A stretch of DNA of 64,000 bases from K23-9 sp964460665 (GTDB lineage: Bacteria > Planctomycetota > Planctomycetia > Pirellulales > Pirellulaceae): the NCBI GenBank assembly GCA_964460665.1, contig CAYWSL010000007.1:8510-72509 (forward strand), in the 5' to 3' direction. Positions 27,465-35,531 of this stretch are shown here, in pieces; within the stretch, counting starts at the first letter, position 1; every line of letters starts with the position of its first letter. The position numbers and the translations under genes were made by a program. Under the pieces are notes generated by a model, which was given only the letters and a program-made list of their open reading frames with translations, was not told the DNA's origin and ran no database searches.

Positions 27465-28316
27465 ATGCGCGACTTGTATCGCTGTGTGATCTGTGGGTCA
27501 CTGCGCTCATTTCAACCACTGTGCCCGTTCGTTAAGGGGCGTCGTGGTTTCACGATGGTCGAACTATTGGTTGTGATCGCGATCATTGGCATTTTGATCG
27601 GGTTGTTGTTGCCTGCGGTTCAGGCGGCACGCGAGGCGGCGCGGCAAGCCAATTGTCGTAATCACCAACATCAAATCGGGTTGGCGCTGCACAACTACCA
27701 CAGCATGCACCGATCGCTGCCGATCGGGTGCTTGGAGTGGAGAAACTTCCGAGCTCCGCAGACCAGAAAGAACTTTGCGTGGTCAGCTTTTCTGTTGCCT
27801 TTTTTGGAGCAGCAATCACTGTATGACGCGATTGATTTTAACTACGCCTACGACCATCCCAACAATGTCGAAGCGGCTGCCACAGTCGTCGAGACTTACA
27901 TGTGCCCGACGGAAGTTCCCGAGGGTGGGCCGCGCGGTGAAATCAGTTACGGCGGACTGTTTGGAGAACGGATCGTTGATTCTCGCCCCGATGACGGCAT
28001 GTTTTTATACGATCGCAAACTGGCGTTTCGAGACTGTTTTGATGGACTGTCGAACACGATGGCTACGGGGGAAGACATGATCGGGCCCGATAGCGAGTGG
28101 ATTAATGGCGGCAACGTCTTTGTCCAATCGCATCCGATCAACGACAGCTCGGTATGGGTTGGTGACAACGAAATTCGATCATTGCACCCCGCTGGTGCGA
28201 TGGTGTTGTTCATGGACGGTAGCGTTCACATGTTGAACCAGTCCATGGACGCTGTCCTAGTTGGGCAACTGATTACAAGAGATCGCATGGAGATCATTCC
28301 TGCGAACTCGTTTTGA
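27465..28316 (+). CDS. DUF1559-family type II pseudopilin-like protein
   Basis: A 283-residue protein of the planctomycete DUF1559 family. The prepilin peptidase site lies in GRRGFTMVELLVVIAIIG: cleavage after G28, Phe at +1 and Glu at +5 (E33). The hydrophobic helix continues to about residue 50, then AVQAAREAAR and the conserved NYHS box. The C-terminus has the family's SLHPAGAMVLFMDGSVH ending. Such proteins are exported and retained by a type II secretion/type IV pilus-like apparatus; their roles are poorly known. It is the first gene after a cobalamin riboswitch, so it should be repressed by B12, and it lies 37 bp before the DUF4465-like gene. Confidence 0.93.
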   Translation: MRDLYRCVICGSLRSFQPLCPFVKGRRGFTMVELLVVIAIIGILIGLLLPAVQAAREAARQANCRNHQHQIGLALHNYHSMHRSLPIGCLEWRNFRAPQTRKNFAWSAFLLPFLEQQSLYDAIDFNYAYDHPNNVEAAATVVETYMCPTEVPEGGPRGEISYGGLFGERIVDSRPDDGMFLYDRKLAFRDCFDGLSNTMATGEDMIGPDSEWINGGNVFVQSHPINDSSVWVGDNEIRSLHPAGAMVLFMDGSVHMLNQSMDAVLVGQLITRDRMEIIPANSF

Positions 28317-28353
28317 ATACTTGATGACGCAACTTCTGATTTAGAGAAAAATA

Positions 28354-29211
28354 ATGAAACGTGTTTTGGGTTTCCTTTTCGTTGCTATGGTGTCCGTCAG
28401 TACTGGCGGCGCTACGACAATCGTTGACTTCGAAGAACTAGGTGGCTTCAACGGTGTGCCACCGTCGGGTATCGGACAGTTTTTCAACGGCTATGGTGCC
28501 GGCGCACCGACGGGGACGTTTGCGACGATGGGAGTATTGTTCGGGACGCGAGAGTTTGGCCCTGGATGGTCGTACTCAACCGCACAGGACACGACGACTC
28601 CTGGCTTTACGAACCAGTTTGCCGCCGCACCAGGCAGCGGTTCTGGCGGAAGTAACGCCTACGGAACGGCCTTTCTTGGTTCCGCCACGACCGCCGCTGG
28701 TGTGCCGACTGACCAAGCAGTGTTCAGCCTGCCGGCTGCCGCGGCACTTACATCGATTGATTTGGCAAACGCCACTTACACGGCGCAGTACATCTTGAAT
28801 GGCTTGGACGGTTTCGGGACACCAGACTTTGATGCCAATGCCCAGTTCAGCGATGGCGACTTTTATCGTGTCACGATTACCGGCTATGACGGCGTCGACG
28901 CGACCGGTGCCGTTACTGGATCATTGGATATCGACCTAGCCAACTATGGTGGCCCTGGAACGGCGGACGATCAGTTTTTGAGCGGCTGGAGCACCGTTGA
29001 CCTAAGCAGCTTTGGCCTCACCAGCTCTCTCGCTTTTTCAGCGACCTCCAGCCAAATCAGTGATTTCGGCCAGTTCGGTATCTTCAGTGATGTGCCCGCC
29101 TATCTCGCGGTCGATAACTTTTCCTTCACCGTCGCTGCTGTACCGGAACCATCCAGTATGGTCGCATTGGCATTACTGGTTGGCGCAGTCGGTTTTCGCC
29201 GTCGCCGCTGA
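28354..29211 (+). CDS. DUF4465-like surface protein with PEP-CTERM anchor
   Basis: A 285-residue exported protein with a signal peptide (about 1-20). The mature part fits the DUF4465 pattern as I remember it: an early VDFEEL, then MGVLFG, WSYSTAQDTTTPGFTNQFAA, a GSGGSNAYG segment, LANATYTAQYILNG, GDFYRVTITGYDG, WSTVDLSSFG and a closing PAYLAVDNFSF. The last 23 residues are a PEP-CTERM signal (VPEPSS, hydrophobic helix, RRRR), which directs sorting by an exosortase. It is the second gene under the cobalamin riboswitch. DUF4465-type proteins occur in corrinoid-uptake loci of Bacteroidota (from memory), so a surface corrinoid-binding role is an attractive inference, not shown. Confidence 0.85.
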   Translation: MKRVLGFLFVAMVSVSTGGATTIVDFEELGGFNGVPPSGIGQFFNGYGAGAPTGTFATMGVLFGTREFGPGWSYSTAQDTTTPGFTNQFAAAPGSGSGGSNAYGTAFLGSATTAAGVPTDQAVFSLPAAAALTSIDLANATYTAQYILNGLDGFGTPDFDANAQFSDGDFYRVTITGYDGVDATGAVTGSLDIDLANYGGPGTADDQFLSGWSTVDLSSFGLTSSLAFSATSSQISDFGQFGIFSDVPAYLAVDNFSFTVAAVPEPSSMVALALLVGAVGFRRRR

Positions 29212-29429
29212 AGAATATTTCCAAAGCCGATTGCTATCAAATTCGGATCGTTCTGGTTCAGTGGTCTATATCGCCAACTGGGAAGCTAACTTGTAGCGTT
29301 GGTGGACAGATTGAAAACGGGCTCAGGCACTGAATTGTTTTGATCGAAAATAGACGAAGGCGAGGTTTCGCACGGATGCGGCCTCTTGCCTGGAATGTTC
29401 AATACGATCAAATCGACTGATGGCAGGTT

Positions 29430-31385
29430 ATGGATGACCAATCCCGCTCTGGCGGCAGTGCTGGAAAAGATGAGGAGAGTAGCACAGATCGAAAGGTCCA
29501 GCCCTCTGGCGTAACATCACGGCGTGGATTGTTAAGAGCAGGCGCAGCGGCAGCGGCAGCGGCTGCTGGGGCTGTCGCCCAACCGGCTAAAGCCGATTTT
29601 GCACTGCTGCAATCGCTGCCTGTCATCGCCAAGCGTGGCGTTAGTAAGGACACGGTCGACAAGAAACGTGCGATCAATGACTATCACGCCAACATGCGTC
29701 AATTCGGCGGGTCGCTTTCTTGTCACGGTAAGAATCTGTTGCATCAAAGACCCCGTCACGTTCCGTGGAACTTTGATGTCTTGATCATCGGGTCGGGCTA
29801 CGGCGCGTCGATTTGTGCCGCGCGCCTTTCCATGGCAAAACGTAGTGGCGTAAGGCTGGGTATTCTCGAGCGCGGGCGCGAGTGGATTCCTGGAACCTTT
29901 GGCGACACGCTGGGGACGTTGACCGCTGAATCGCGTTTCCATTTGTTTGGCAAGAAAAAGAACACGGTCGATAACCCGGTCGGCCTTGTGAACATGATGC
30001 GCAATGACGAAGTCAATGTGCTAAGCGGTAGTGGCTTGGGTGGTTCTTCGTTGATCAATGCCAACGTCGCTATCCGGCCTGACCGCGATTGTTTCATGCA
30101 ACCACAGTGGCCAACGGCACTGCACGACCGTCGTGTTTTGGATCCTTATTACGACCGGGCGGCGTGGGAACTGGGCGCTGCTGCGGAGCCGCCCGACATG
30201 AGTCCTAAAGCTCGGGCGCAGCGGCTGGCAGCGAATAACCTTGCGCACACGGGTTTGAATTGTCAGCAGGCCAACATCACGGTGACTCGTGTACCGCCTG
30301 GGCACGAAGGTCCGATTATCAATCGGCAAGGGATGCGTCAGCGAGGCTGTACGGGCTGCGGTGACTGCTGCAGCGGCTGCAATGTGGGAGCCAAGAATAC
30401 GTTGGCGATGAACTACTTGCCGTTGGCAAAGCGGTTTGGCGCCGAGATGTACACGCACACCGAAGTGGTTCGAGTTGAAAAAACGAATGGCTACTACCGG
30501 GTTCACTTCAAGACGCACAGCAAGAACCGTAGCGGCGAGTATGTAGCGACTCATGGTAGCGTCACCAGTCGCGTCGTGATTGTCAGCGCAGGCAGCGTGG
30601 GTAGCAGCGAAATCATGCTTCGTAGTCGCGGTCACGGTATGCAGTTGTCGTCGCGAATTGGATTTCAATGGACGATGAATGGCGACGCCTTGGGGTTCAT
30701 CCGCAACAGCAAGTACTTGATCAACTCCGCTGGGCAGGGCGCGTATCCAACAGGTAGGCAGGTTCCTTCTGGCCCAACCATCCAAACGAATATGACTTAC
30801 ACGAATCGCCCGCGGTTGCATGACCGCGTGTTGATTCAAGACGGTAGTATTTCGCGGGCATACGCCAATATCTTGGGCTTGCTGATGCAAGACATGGACA
30901 TGGATCGAACCATGATCATGTTAGGGATGGGGCACGACGGCGCGGGCGGACGGTTGACGCTGCGTGAGGACGGGCTGGGCAAGATCAGTTGGAAGGGCAT
31001 CAAGGATAGTGCGTATCGTGCAAAGATCCGCGGTGAGTTTGCCAAGGTCGCGAAGGGGCATGGCGGCACGTACAAGTACCTGAAAATCTTTGGCGACAAC
31101 TTCATCACCGTGCACCCGCTAGGCGGATGTGCAATGTCGGATGATCCGGCGTACGGTGTCGTGGATCACCGCGGCCGAGTCTTCGACGGATCTGGCGGGG
31201 GATCGCAGGGTTTCTACTCGCCGGTACCGCGAGTCCACGAAGGCCTGTTTGTTGCTGACGGGTCGATTCTTCCGACCGCGATTGCGGTGAACCCGCTGTT
31301 AACGATATCGGCGTTGTCAGAGAGGATTGCGGAGCACATCACGTTTGATCCGCAGTACCAAGATTTGTTTCAAGCCGCTGCCTAA
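29430..31385 (+). CDS. Tat-exported GMC-family (cholesterol-oxidase-like) oxidoreductase
   Basis: A 651-residue flavoenzyme. A twin-arginine signal (SRRGLLRAGAA, R31-R32) is followed by an Ala-rich helix. The FAD-binding motif IIGSGYGAS lies near residues 119-127, and LSGSGLGGSSLINANV is the second GMC signature. A cysteine cluster GCTGCGDCCSGCNVG (C307, C310, C313, C314, C317) follows, then a C-terminal FAD-domain segment with the catalytic-His-type TVHPLGGCAMSD and GLFVADGSILPTAIAVNP. GMC enzymes oxidise alcohols such as sterols or sugars. The substrate and electron acceptor here are unknown; the Cys cluster could hold an iron-sulfur centre. The gene starts 218 bp after the DUF4465-like gene, with no terminator seen between, so it may share the B12-controlled transcript. 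Confidence 0.85.
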   Translation: MDDQSRSGGSAGKDEESSTDRKVQPSGVTSRRGLLRAGAAAAAAAAGAVAQPAKADFALLQSLPVIAKRGVSKDTVDKKRAINDYHANMRQFGGSLSCHGKNLLHQRPRHVPWNFDVLIIGSGYGASICAARLSMAKRSGVRLGILERGREWIPGTFGDTLGTLTAESRFHLFGKKKNTVDNPVGLVNMMRNDEVNVLSGSGLGGSSLINANVAIRPDRDCFMQPQWPTALHDRRVLDPYYDRAAWELGAAAEPPDMSPKARAQRLAANNLAHTGLNCQQANITVTRVPPGHEGPIINRQGMRQRGCTGCGDCCSGCNVGAKNTLAMNYLPLAKRFGAEMYTHTEVVRVEKTNGYYRVHFKTHSKNRSGEYVATHGSVTSRVVIVSAGSVGSSEIMLRSRGHGMQLSSRIGFQWTMNGDALGFIRNSKYLINSAGQGAYPTGRQVPSGPTIQTNMTYTNRPRLHDRVLIQDGSISRAYANILGLLMQDMDMDRTMIMLGMGHDGAGGRLTLREDGLGKISWKGIKDSAYRAKIRGEFAKVAKGHGGTYKYLKIFGDNFITVHPLGGCAMSDDPAYGVVDHRGRVFDGSGGGSQGFYSPVPRVHEGLFVADGSILPTAIAVNPLLTISALSERIAEHITFDPQYQDLFQAAA

Positions 31386-31398
31386 CTGGGCATCGCCG

Positions 31399-31660
31399 CT
31401 TTGTCGTAGCCACGCTCGCCCGAGCGTAGAAAACAGGGGGGCTCCACCTTCTGNNNNNNNNNNNNNNNNNNNNNNNNNNNNNNNNNNNNNNNNNNNNNNN
31501 NNNNNNNNNNNNNNNNNNNNNNNNNNNNNNNNNNNNNNNNNNNNNNNNNNNNNCTTTGTCGTAGCCACGCTCGCCCGAGCGTAGAAAACAGGGGGGCTCC
31601 ACCTTCTGCGAACAAGGCGCTCCACCTTCTGGCGAACAAGGCGCTCCACCTTCTGGCGAA
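31399..31660. repeat. Palindrome-bearing repeat with a 100-N gap
   Basis: The same 55 bp (31399-31453 and 31554-31608) flank a run of exactly 100 N (31454-31553). Each copy contains the perfect hairpin ACGCTCG-CC-CGAGCGT (31412-31427; 31567-31582). From 31617 a 24-bp unit starting GCGCTCCACCTTCTGG is repeated about 1.8 times. The 55-bp identity equals a common assembler k-mer, so the two flanks may be one copy seen twice. The stretch lies between the convergent GMC and Flp pilin genes. Confidence 0.85.
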
Positions 31661-31683
31661 GGTCGCGACGTCCGTTCGGCGGT

Positions 31684-31872
31684 CTAGTTGATCGCTCCTG
31701 AGATGGCGTTACCCGATTTGTCAAAACTGCCTTTGGTTTCAGCGGCTAGAAAGCCAACCGAACTAATGCAGACAGCAATGATTAGGGCAAGCATGACAGC
31801 GTACTCGACAGCAGTCGGGCCATCTTCTTCTTTTATGAAGTTCACGATTGCAATTCGCGCTCGTTGAAACAT
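31684..31872 (-). CDS. Flp/Fap-family type IVb pilin
   Basis: I chose the ATG at 31872, giving 62 residues, the same length as the paralogue at 32064; a GTG 12 codons upstream is possible but less likely. The class III prepilin motif is EEDGPTAVEYAVML: cleavage after the Gly leaves Glu at +5 and Tyr at +6. A hydrophobic helix (LALIIAVCISSVGFLA) and a short Ser/Gly-rich tail follow. Flp pilins build thin adhesive pili with the Tad machinery, none of which is encoded in the window. Confidence 0.9.
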   Translation of the reverse strand: MFQRARIAIVNFIKEEDGPTAVEYAVMLALIIAVCISSVGFLAAETKGSFDKSGNAISGAIN

Positions 31873-32063
31873 TGATCTTATCTCGGGTAGGTTGAACGAA
31901 AGTCGCACGCGTTGGATGCGACATTCCCATTTGCTGAACCCTACGCTTCGATCTTGGCCGACGGTACGGAGACTCGTTGCATGAGTTTCTTTTTGTACGT
32001 CGTTTCCAGCAAGTTAACGATCGTATGGATTGTTAGGGTAAAGCGTGGACAACGTCCTCAATG

Positions 32064-32252
32064 TCAGTTGGCACCGGAGATCGCAGCGGATGAAGCTTCA
32101 AAACTCTCTCTGTTGGAGTTACCCATGAAGGTCACCGCGGCGATGCATACTGCCAGGATGGCACCTAGCATCACGGCATATTCGACGGCTGTGGGGCCGT
32201 CTTCTTCGGCTAGAAAGCGGCTAATCGCGTTCCAAACGTTTTTGGGGTTCAT
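32064..32252 (-). CDS. Flp/Fap-family type IVb pilin
   Basis: A 62-residue paralogue of the pilin at 31684, with RFLAEEDGPTAVEYAVMLG as the processing site and a hydrophobic helix after it. Its ATG overlaps the stop of an 11-codon leader ORF that has a better ribosome site, so translation may be coupled. The gene encoded at 31684 follows it by 191 bp in the same direction, and both may be co-transcribed. Pilus assembly genes must lie elsewhere. Confidence 0.9.
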   Translation of the reverse strand: MNPKNVWNAISRFLAEEDGPTAVEYAVMLGAILAVCIAAVTFMGNSNRESFEASSAAISGAN

Positions 32253-32284
32253 GATTGGTTCTCGGTCATAAGCGGGGTTTTCAT
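32249..32284 (-). CDS. Possible 11-residue leader peptide before the Flp pilin
   Basis: An ATG at 32284 opens an 11-codon frame, MKTPLMTENQS, whose TGA overlaps the pilin ATG (ATGA). AGGAG lies seven bases upstream of it, while the pilin start itself has no good ribosome site. This geometry suggests translational coupling or a small regulatory peptide. Its translation is unproven; the pilin could also start elsewhere. Confidence 0.4.
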   Translation of the reverse strand: MKTPLMTENQS

Positions 32285-32338
32285 AGAAATGCTCCTAAAA
32301 TGTAGGTTGCCGTTAGCTGGTTACGTCTTGGGAAGCAA

Positions 32339-32414
32339 AAACGAACCGCCAATGGAAGGAGGCGTAGTTATTATGACCCCTATCATTGGCAGGATGCGTT
32401 GTGGCAGTTCGTTT
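32339..32414. repeat. Imperfect inverted repeat between pilin and permease genes
   Basis: AAACGAACCGCCA (32339-32351) pairs with TGGCAGTTCGTTT (32402-32414) at 12 of 13 positions. A second arm, CCAATG (32349-32354), pairs with CATTGG (32384-32389), so the two structures compete. It lies in the 190-bp control region between divergent genes. It may be an operator, an RNA switch or a tiny mobile-element relic. Confidence 0.45.
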
Positions 32415-32475
32415 GCCGACGTACGCTATGCACGCCTGGAAGCCCGTATTTTTCTGATCTCCCGTTACTGAATTC

Positions 32476-34245
32476 ATGCTTGGACCGGTCTTTAATCGCG
32501 AAGCCATTGTGTCGCCCAAACGCAGCAAGACTTACTTGATGCGAGCGATCTATGTGCTCAGCCTGTTTCTGTTGTTGTGCACTGGCTACTTGGTACTAGA
32601 TGGATCGCGATCACTTGTGACGGCGTCGGATTCTGCCCGCTTCGGCGGCTGGATTTTTTCGTTGCTTGCTCCGCTGCAATTGTTGGTGTTAAGTAGTCTG
32701 GCGGCTGTTGGTGCAGCCAGTAGCGTGGCACAAGAAAAAGACCGGCGGACGTTGTTGTTGCTGTTACTGACGCGGTTGTCAGGATTTGAAGTCGTTGGTG
32801 GAAAGCTGTTCGCAACGCTGCTTGCGCCGATGTCGATGTTGCTGTGTAGCCTGCCTGTATTCTTGGTGCTGCCGCTATTGGGTGGTGTTTCGCCACAGCA
32901 AGTGTTCGCCGTGTTCGCCGTTACTGCAGCGACCGTGTTTCTTGCTGGAACGGTCGGCACGGTGGTGGGCATGTGGCGCGAAAAGACTTTTCAGTCCATC
33001 GCGATGACCGTTTTGTTGTTGCTGTTGCTGGTCGTCGTTGGCGAAATCGTTGCGGCGGTCGCACCGTTATCACAAACCGCAATCTTGGCAATTAGTCCAC
33101 CGCGCGCGTTGGCTGCGGCCGCTTCGCCACTGGCCAGTTTGTCTGGCGCGACAGCGACCGGCGTGATGATCTTTGTGGTAGTCGCGGTGGCATTCGCATT
33201 GTTGGTTCTGGTAGTTGGTGTCGCTCGCGTTCGCGTTTGGAATCCATCGCGCGAAGTTCGAATGAAAGCACCCGACGCAGAGAACTCCGAAGACTTAGAA
33301 TCCGAAGCCGAGCCACAGAGTTGGAAAATTCGAGCTCCGCGACACGTTTGGGACAACCCGATTTTGTGGCGAGAAATTCGCACTTGGGCGTACGGACGGA
33401 AGGTCGTCATCATTCGCTTGGCATTCGCGGCGCTGTTCATGCTGGTTGCGTCGACCGTCTATTTTCAAATTCAAAGTGGTGTCGCTTACGAACCAGGTGG
33501 TCGCATTGGACGTGCCCTGCCTTCGGTCACCATTCCCGTCGCCGTCATTGGTGTGATCAGTTTGGTGTTGGTCAATGCGTTGGCTGTGAACGCGATCACA
33601 GGTGAACGCGATGGGTTGGCATTGGACCTGCTGCTGGTGACTGATTTGAGCCCGAAAGAGTTTGTATTCGGCAAGTTGTTAGGGGTGCTTTATGTTGGCA
33701 AAGAGATGATCATCTTGCCGGTGCTGTTGATCCTGTATCTGACGTTCAACAACGTGATGACGATAGAAAATGCGATTTACTGCATCATCGGTGCGGCGGT
33801 TCTGTACTTGTTCGTCACGATGTTGGGAATCCATTCGGGACTGAACTACGTTGCTGGACGAACGGCGACGTTAGCCAGTCTGGGAACGGTGTTCTTCCTG
33901 TGTGTTGGGATTGCGATTTGCATGACGATCATGGTCAGCTTCCGCGGCGCGTTCCAATTACAGTTGGCCCCGTTCTTGGTGATGATTTTGGGCGGCGGTG
34001 CGGCTTTGTTTGCGTCGCTGGGTTGGCGGAATCCGTCTTCGGCGATCTTTGTCGCGTCATTCTTTTTGCCGGTGATCACGTTTTACGCAATCACTCAGTT
34101 CCTGTTGCAGACCGACAACCTTTACGTGTTCGCCGCTCTGGCGGTGATATACGGATTTACGACAGCCGCCATGATGATTCCCGCGCTCAGCGAGTTTGAT
34201 GTGTCGCTGGAGAAGGATCGTAGTCGCGAGGGGGATACTGCTTGA
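32476..34245 (+). CDS. ABC-2-type transporter permease
   Basis: A 589-residue membrane protein with two six-helix-like blocks. The first (about 22-260) contains the ABC-2 hallmark VAQEKDRRTLLLLLLTRLSG; the second (about 305-565) has the parallel ITGERDGLALDLLLVTDLSP. A charged loop (about 260-300) separates them. Such permeases need a separate ATPase, which is not next to it here. It overlaps the following CNNM-type gene by 4 bp, so the three rightward genes form an operon. Confidence 0.87.
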   Translation: MLGPVFNREAIVSPKRSKTYLMRAIYVLSLFLLLCTGYLVLDGSRSLVTASDSARFGGWIFSLLAPLQLLVLSSLAAVGAASSVAQEKDRRTLLLLLLTRLSGFEVVGGKLFATLLAPMSMLLCSLPVFLVLPLLGGVSPQQVFAVFAVTAATVFLAGTVGTVVGMWREKTFQSIAMTVLLLLLLVVVGEIVAAVAPLSQTAILAISPPRALAAAASPLASLSGATATGVMIFVVVAVAFALLVLVVGVARVRVWNPSREVRMKAPDAENSEDLESEAEPQSWKIRAPRHVWDNPILWREIRTWAYGRKVVIIRLAFAALFMLVASTVYFQIQSGVAYEPGGRIGRALPSVTIPVAVIGVISLVLVNALAVNAITGERDGLALDLLLVTDLSPKEFVFGKLLGVLYVGKEMIILPVLLILYLTFNNVMTIENAIYCIIGAAVLYLFVTMLGIHSGLNYVAGRTATLASLGTVFFLCVGIAICMTIMVSFRGAFQLQLAPFLVMILGGGAALFASLGWRNPSSAIFVASFFLPVITFYAITQFLLQTDNLYVFAALAVIYGFTTAAMMIPALSEFDVSLEKDRSREGDTA

Positions 34246-35531
34246 ACGGGCTCGTCCTGGTTTGGCCTTGGTTGATCGCCATGGCCGTGCTGATTCTGTT
34301 CAGCGCCTTCTTTAGCGGTAGCGAAGCCGCATTGTTTTCTTTGACGCCGCGCGGGCGAAGGCGACTTTCGCGTAGTGGCGCTGGCGGTCGTATCGCCGAT
34401 GGATTACTCGCTGATCCGGATCGACTACTGTCTGCGATTCTGTTTTGGAATCTGTTGATCAACATGACGTACTTCGCGATTGCGACGATCGTGGCAAGTC
34501 GGCTGGAATCGAATGAGAACAGCGGGCAGTCGGTGGCGTTGGTTTTCACCGCCGTGACGTTGCTGACCATCATCTTTTGTAGCGAGATGTTGCCCAAGAG
34601 TGTTGCGGTTCTATTGCCTGTGCGTTTCTCGGTATGGGTTGGCCCACCACTAGCGCTGGCCGTCAAGATCGTCAGCCCGATCCTACCGGTCGTCGATTTG
34701 ACGAATCAGCTATTGCGACGACTGATTTGGCCAACATTCCAGCGTGAACCAGAAATAGAACTGCACGATATCGCCAGAGCGATCGATCTGGGAACGGACG
34801 ATGCGGCGCTTCAGCAACGCGACCGCATCGCGTTGCACGGCCTGATGGAGATGGCAGAAGTTCGCGCGTCCGAGATCATGCGTCCACGTGCAAAATTGTG
34901 TCTTTGCCCATTCCCGATCCAAAGTGATGAATTGGCCAAGCTGAATGTGCCCGGCGGGTACGTGATGGTCACCGACAAAGACCAGAAAACGATTACTGCT
35001 ACGATTGGGATTCGGCATTTGCGGCCCAGCCAAATCGACAACTTGGAAACGGCTGTAGAAGACGTCATTTACGTTCCATGGTCGGCACACGTCGCGCAGG
35101 TTTGGGACCAATTAGATGACGCGGACGTCAGTGTCGCGGTCGTGGTCAATGAATTTGGTGAAGTGGTGGGCGCTGTATTGGTCGACGATGTCTTGCGCCG
35201 CGTGCTTGCGCCCCGCCGTGGGGGCGACGAGGACTTGGGAGCAGGGGCGGCATCGATCGTGCAGCTTGGCGACCAGCACTTTCGTGTTTTAGGTTCAGCC
35301 AGTTTGCGGGCCTTGGCCAAGCGATTAGAAATCGAATCCCCCGATGAAACGATTGCGACCGCAGCGGGCTTCATTCAGCGACAAACCGAACGCCTGCCAC
35401 GTTTGGGAGATACGGCTCGGCTTTCGGGGTATCAGTTAACCGTGGTCGAGCAAGCCGACGAGGTGACTTGGATCGAAGTGCGATCATTCGCGGGGATGGA
35501 CGACACCGACGATGCGGGGGCCCCGTCATGA
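34242..35531 (+). CDS. CNNM/CorC (HlyC)-family membrane protein with CBS region
   Basis: A 429-residue protein starting at a TTG that overlaps the previous stop. The N-terminal DUF21 domain (about 10-190) has LFSAFFSGSEAALFSLTPRG and CSEMLPKSVAVLLPVRFSV. Two CBS-like segments (about 205-330) contain VRASEIMRPRAKLCLCPF and VAVVVNEFGEVVGAVLVDD, and the C-terminal CorC_HlyC-type domain ends the protein. Related proteins take part in Mg2+ or Co2+ efflux or homeostasis. It is followed by a shorter DUF21 paralogue with a 4-bp overlap. Confidence 0.9.
   Translation: MNGLVLVWPWLIAMAVLILFSAFFSGSEAALFSLTPRGRRRLSRSGAGGRIADGLLADPDRLLSAILFWNLLINMTYFAIATIVASRLESNENSGQSVALVFTAVTLLTIIFCSEMLPKSVAVLLPVRFSVWVGPPLALAVKIVSPILPVVDLTNQLLRRLIWPTFQREPEIELHDIARAIDLGTDDAALQQRDRIALHGLMEMAEVRASEIMRPRAKLCLCPFPIQSDELAKLNVPGGYVMVTDKDQKTITATIGIRHLRPSQIDNLETAVEDVIYVPWSAHVAQVWDQLDDADVSVAVVVNEFGEVVGAVLVDDVLRRVLAPRRGGDEDLGAGAASIVQLGDQHFRVLGSASLRALAKRLEIESPDETIATAAGFIQRQTERLPRLGDTARLSGYQLTVVEQADEVTWIEVRSFAGMDDTDDAGAPS

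Noticed and set aside
31317..31724. Minus-strand frames across the second N gap
   Set aside because: They are made of repeat and N sequence and overlap the GMC gene's end.
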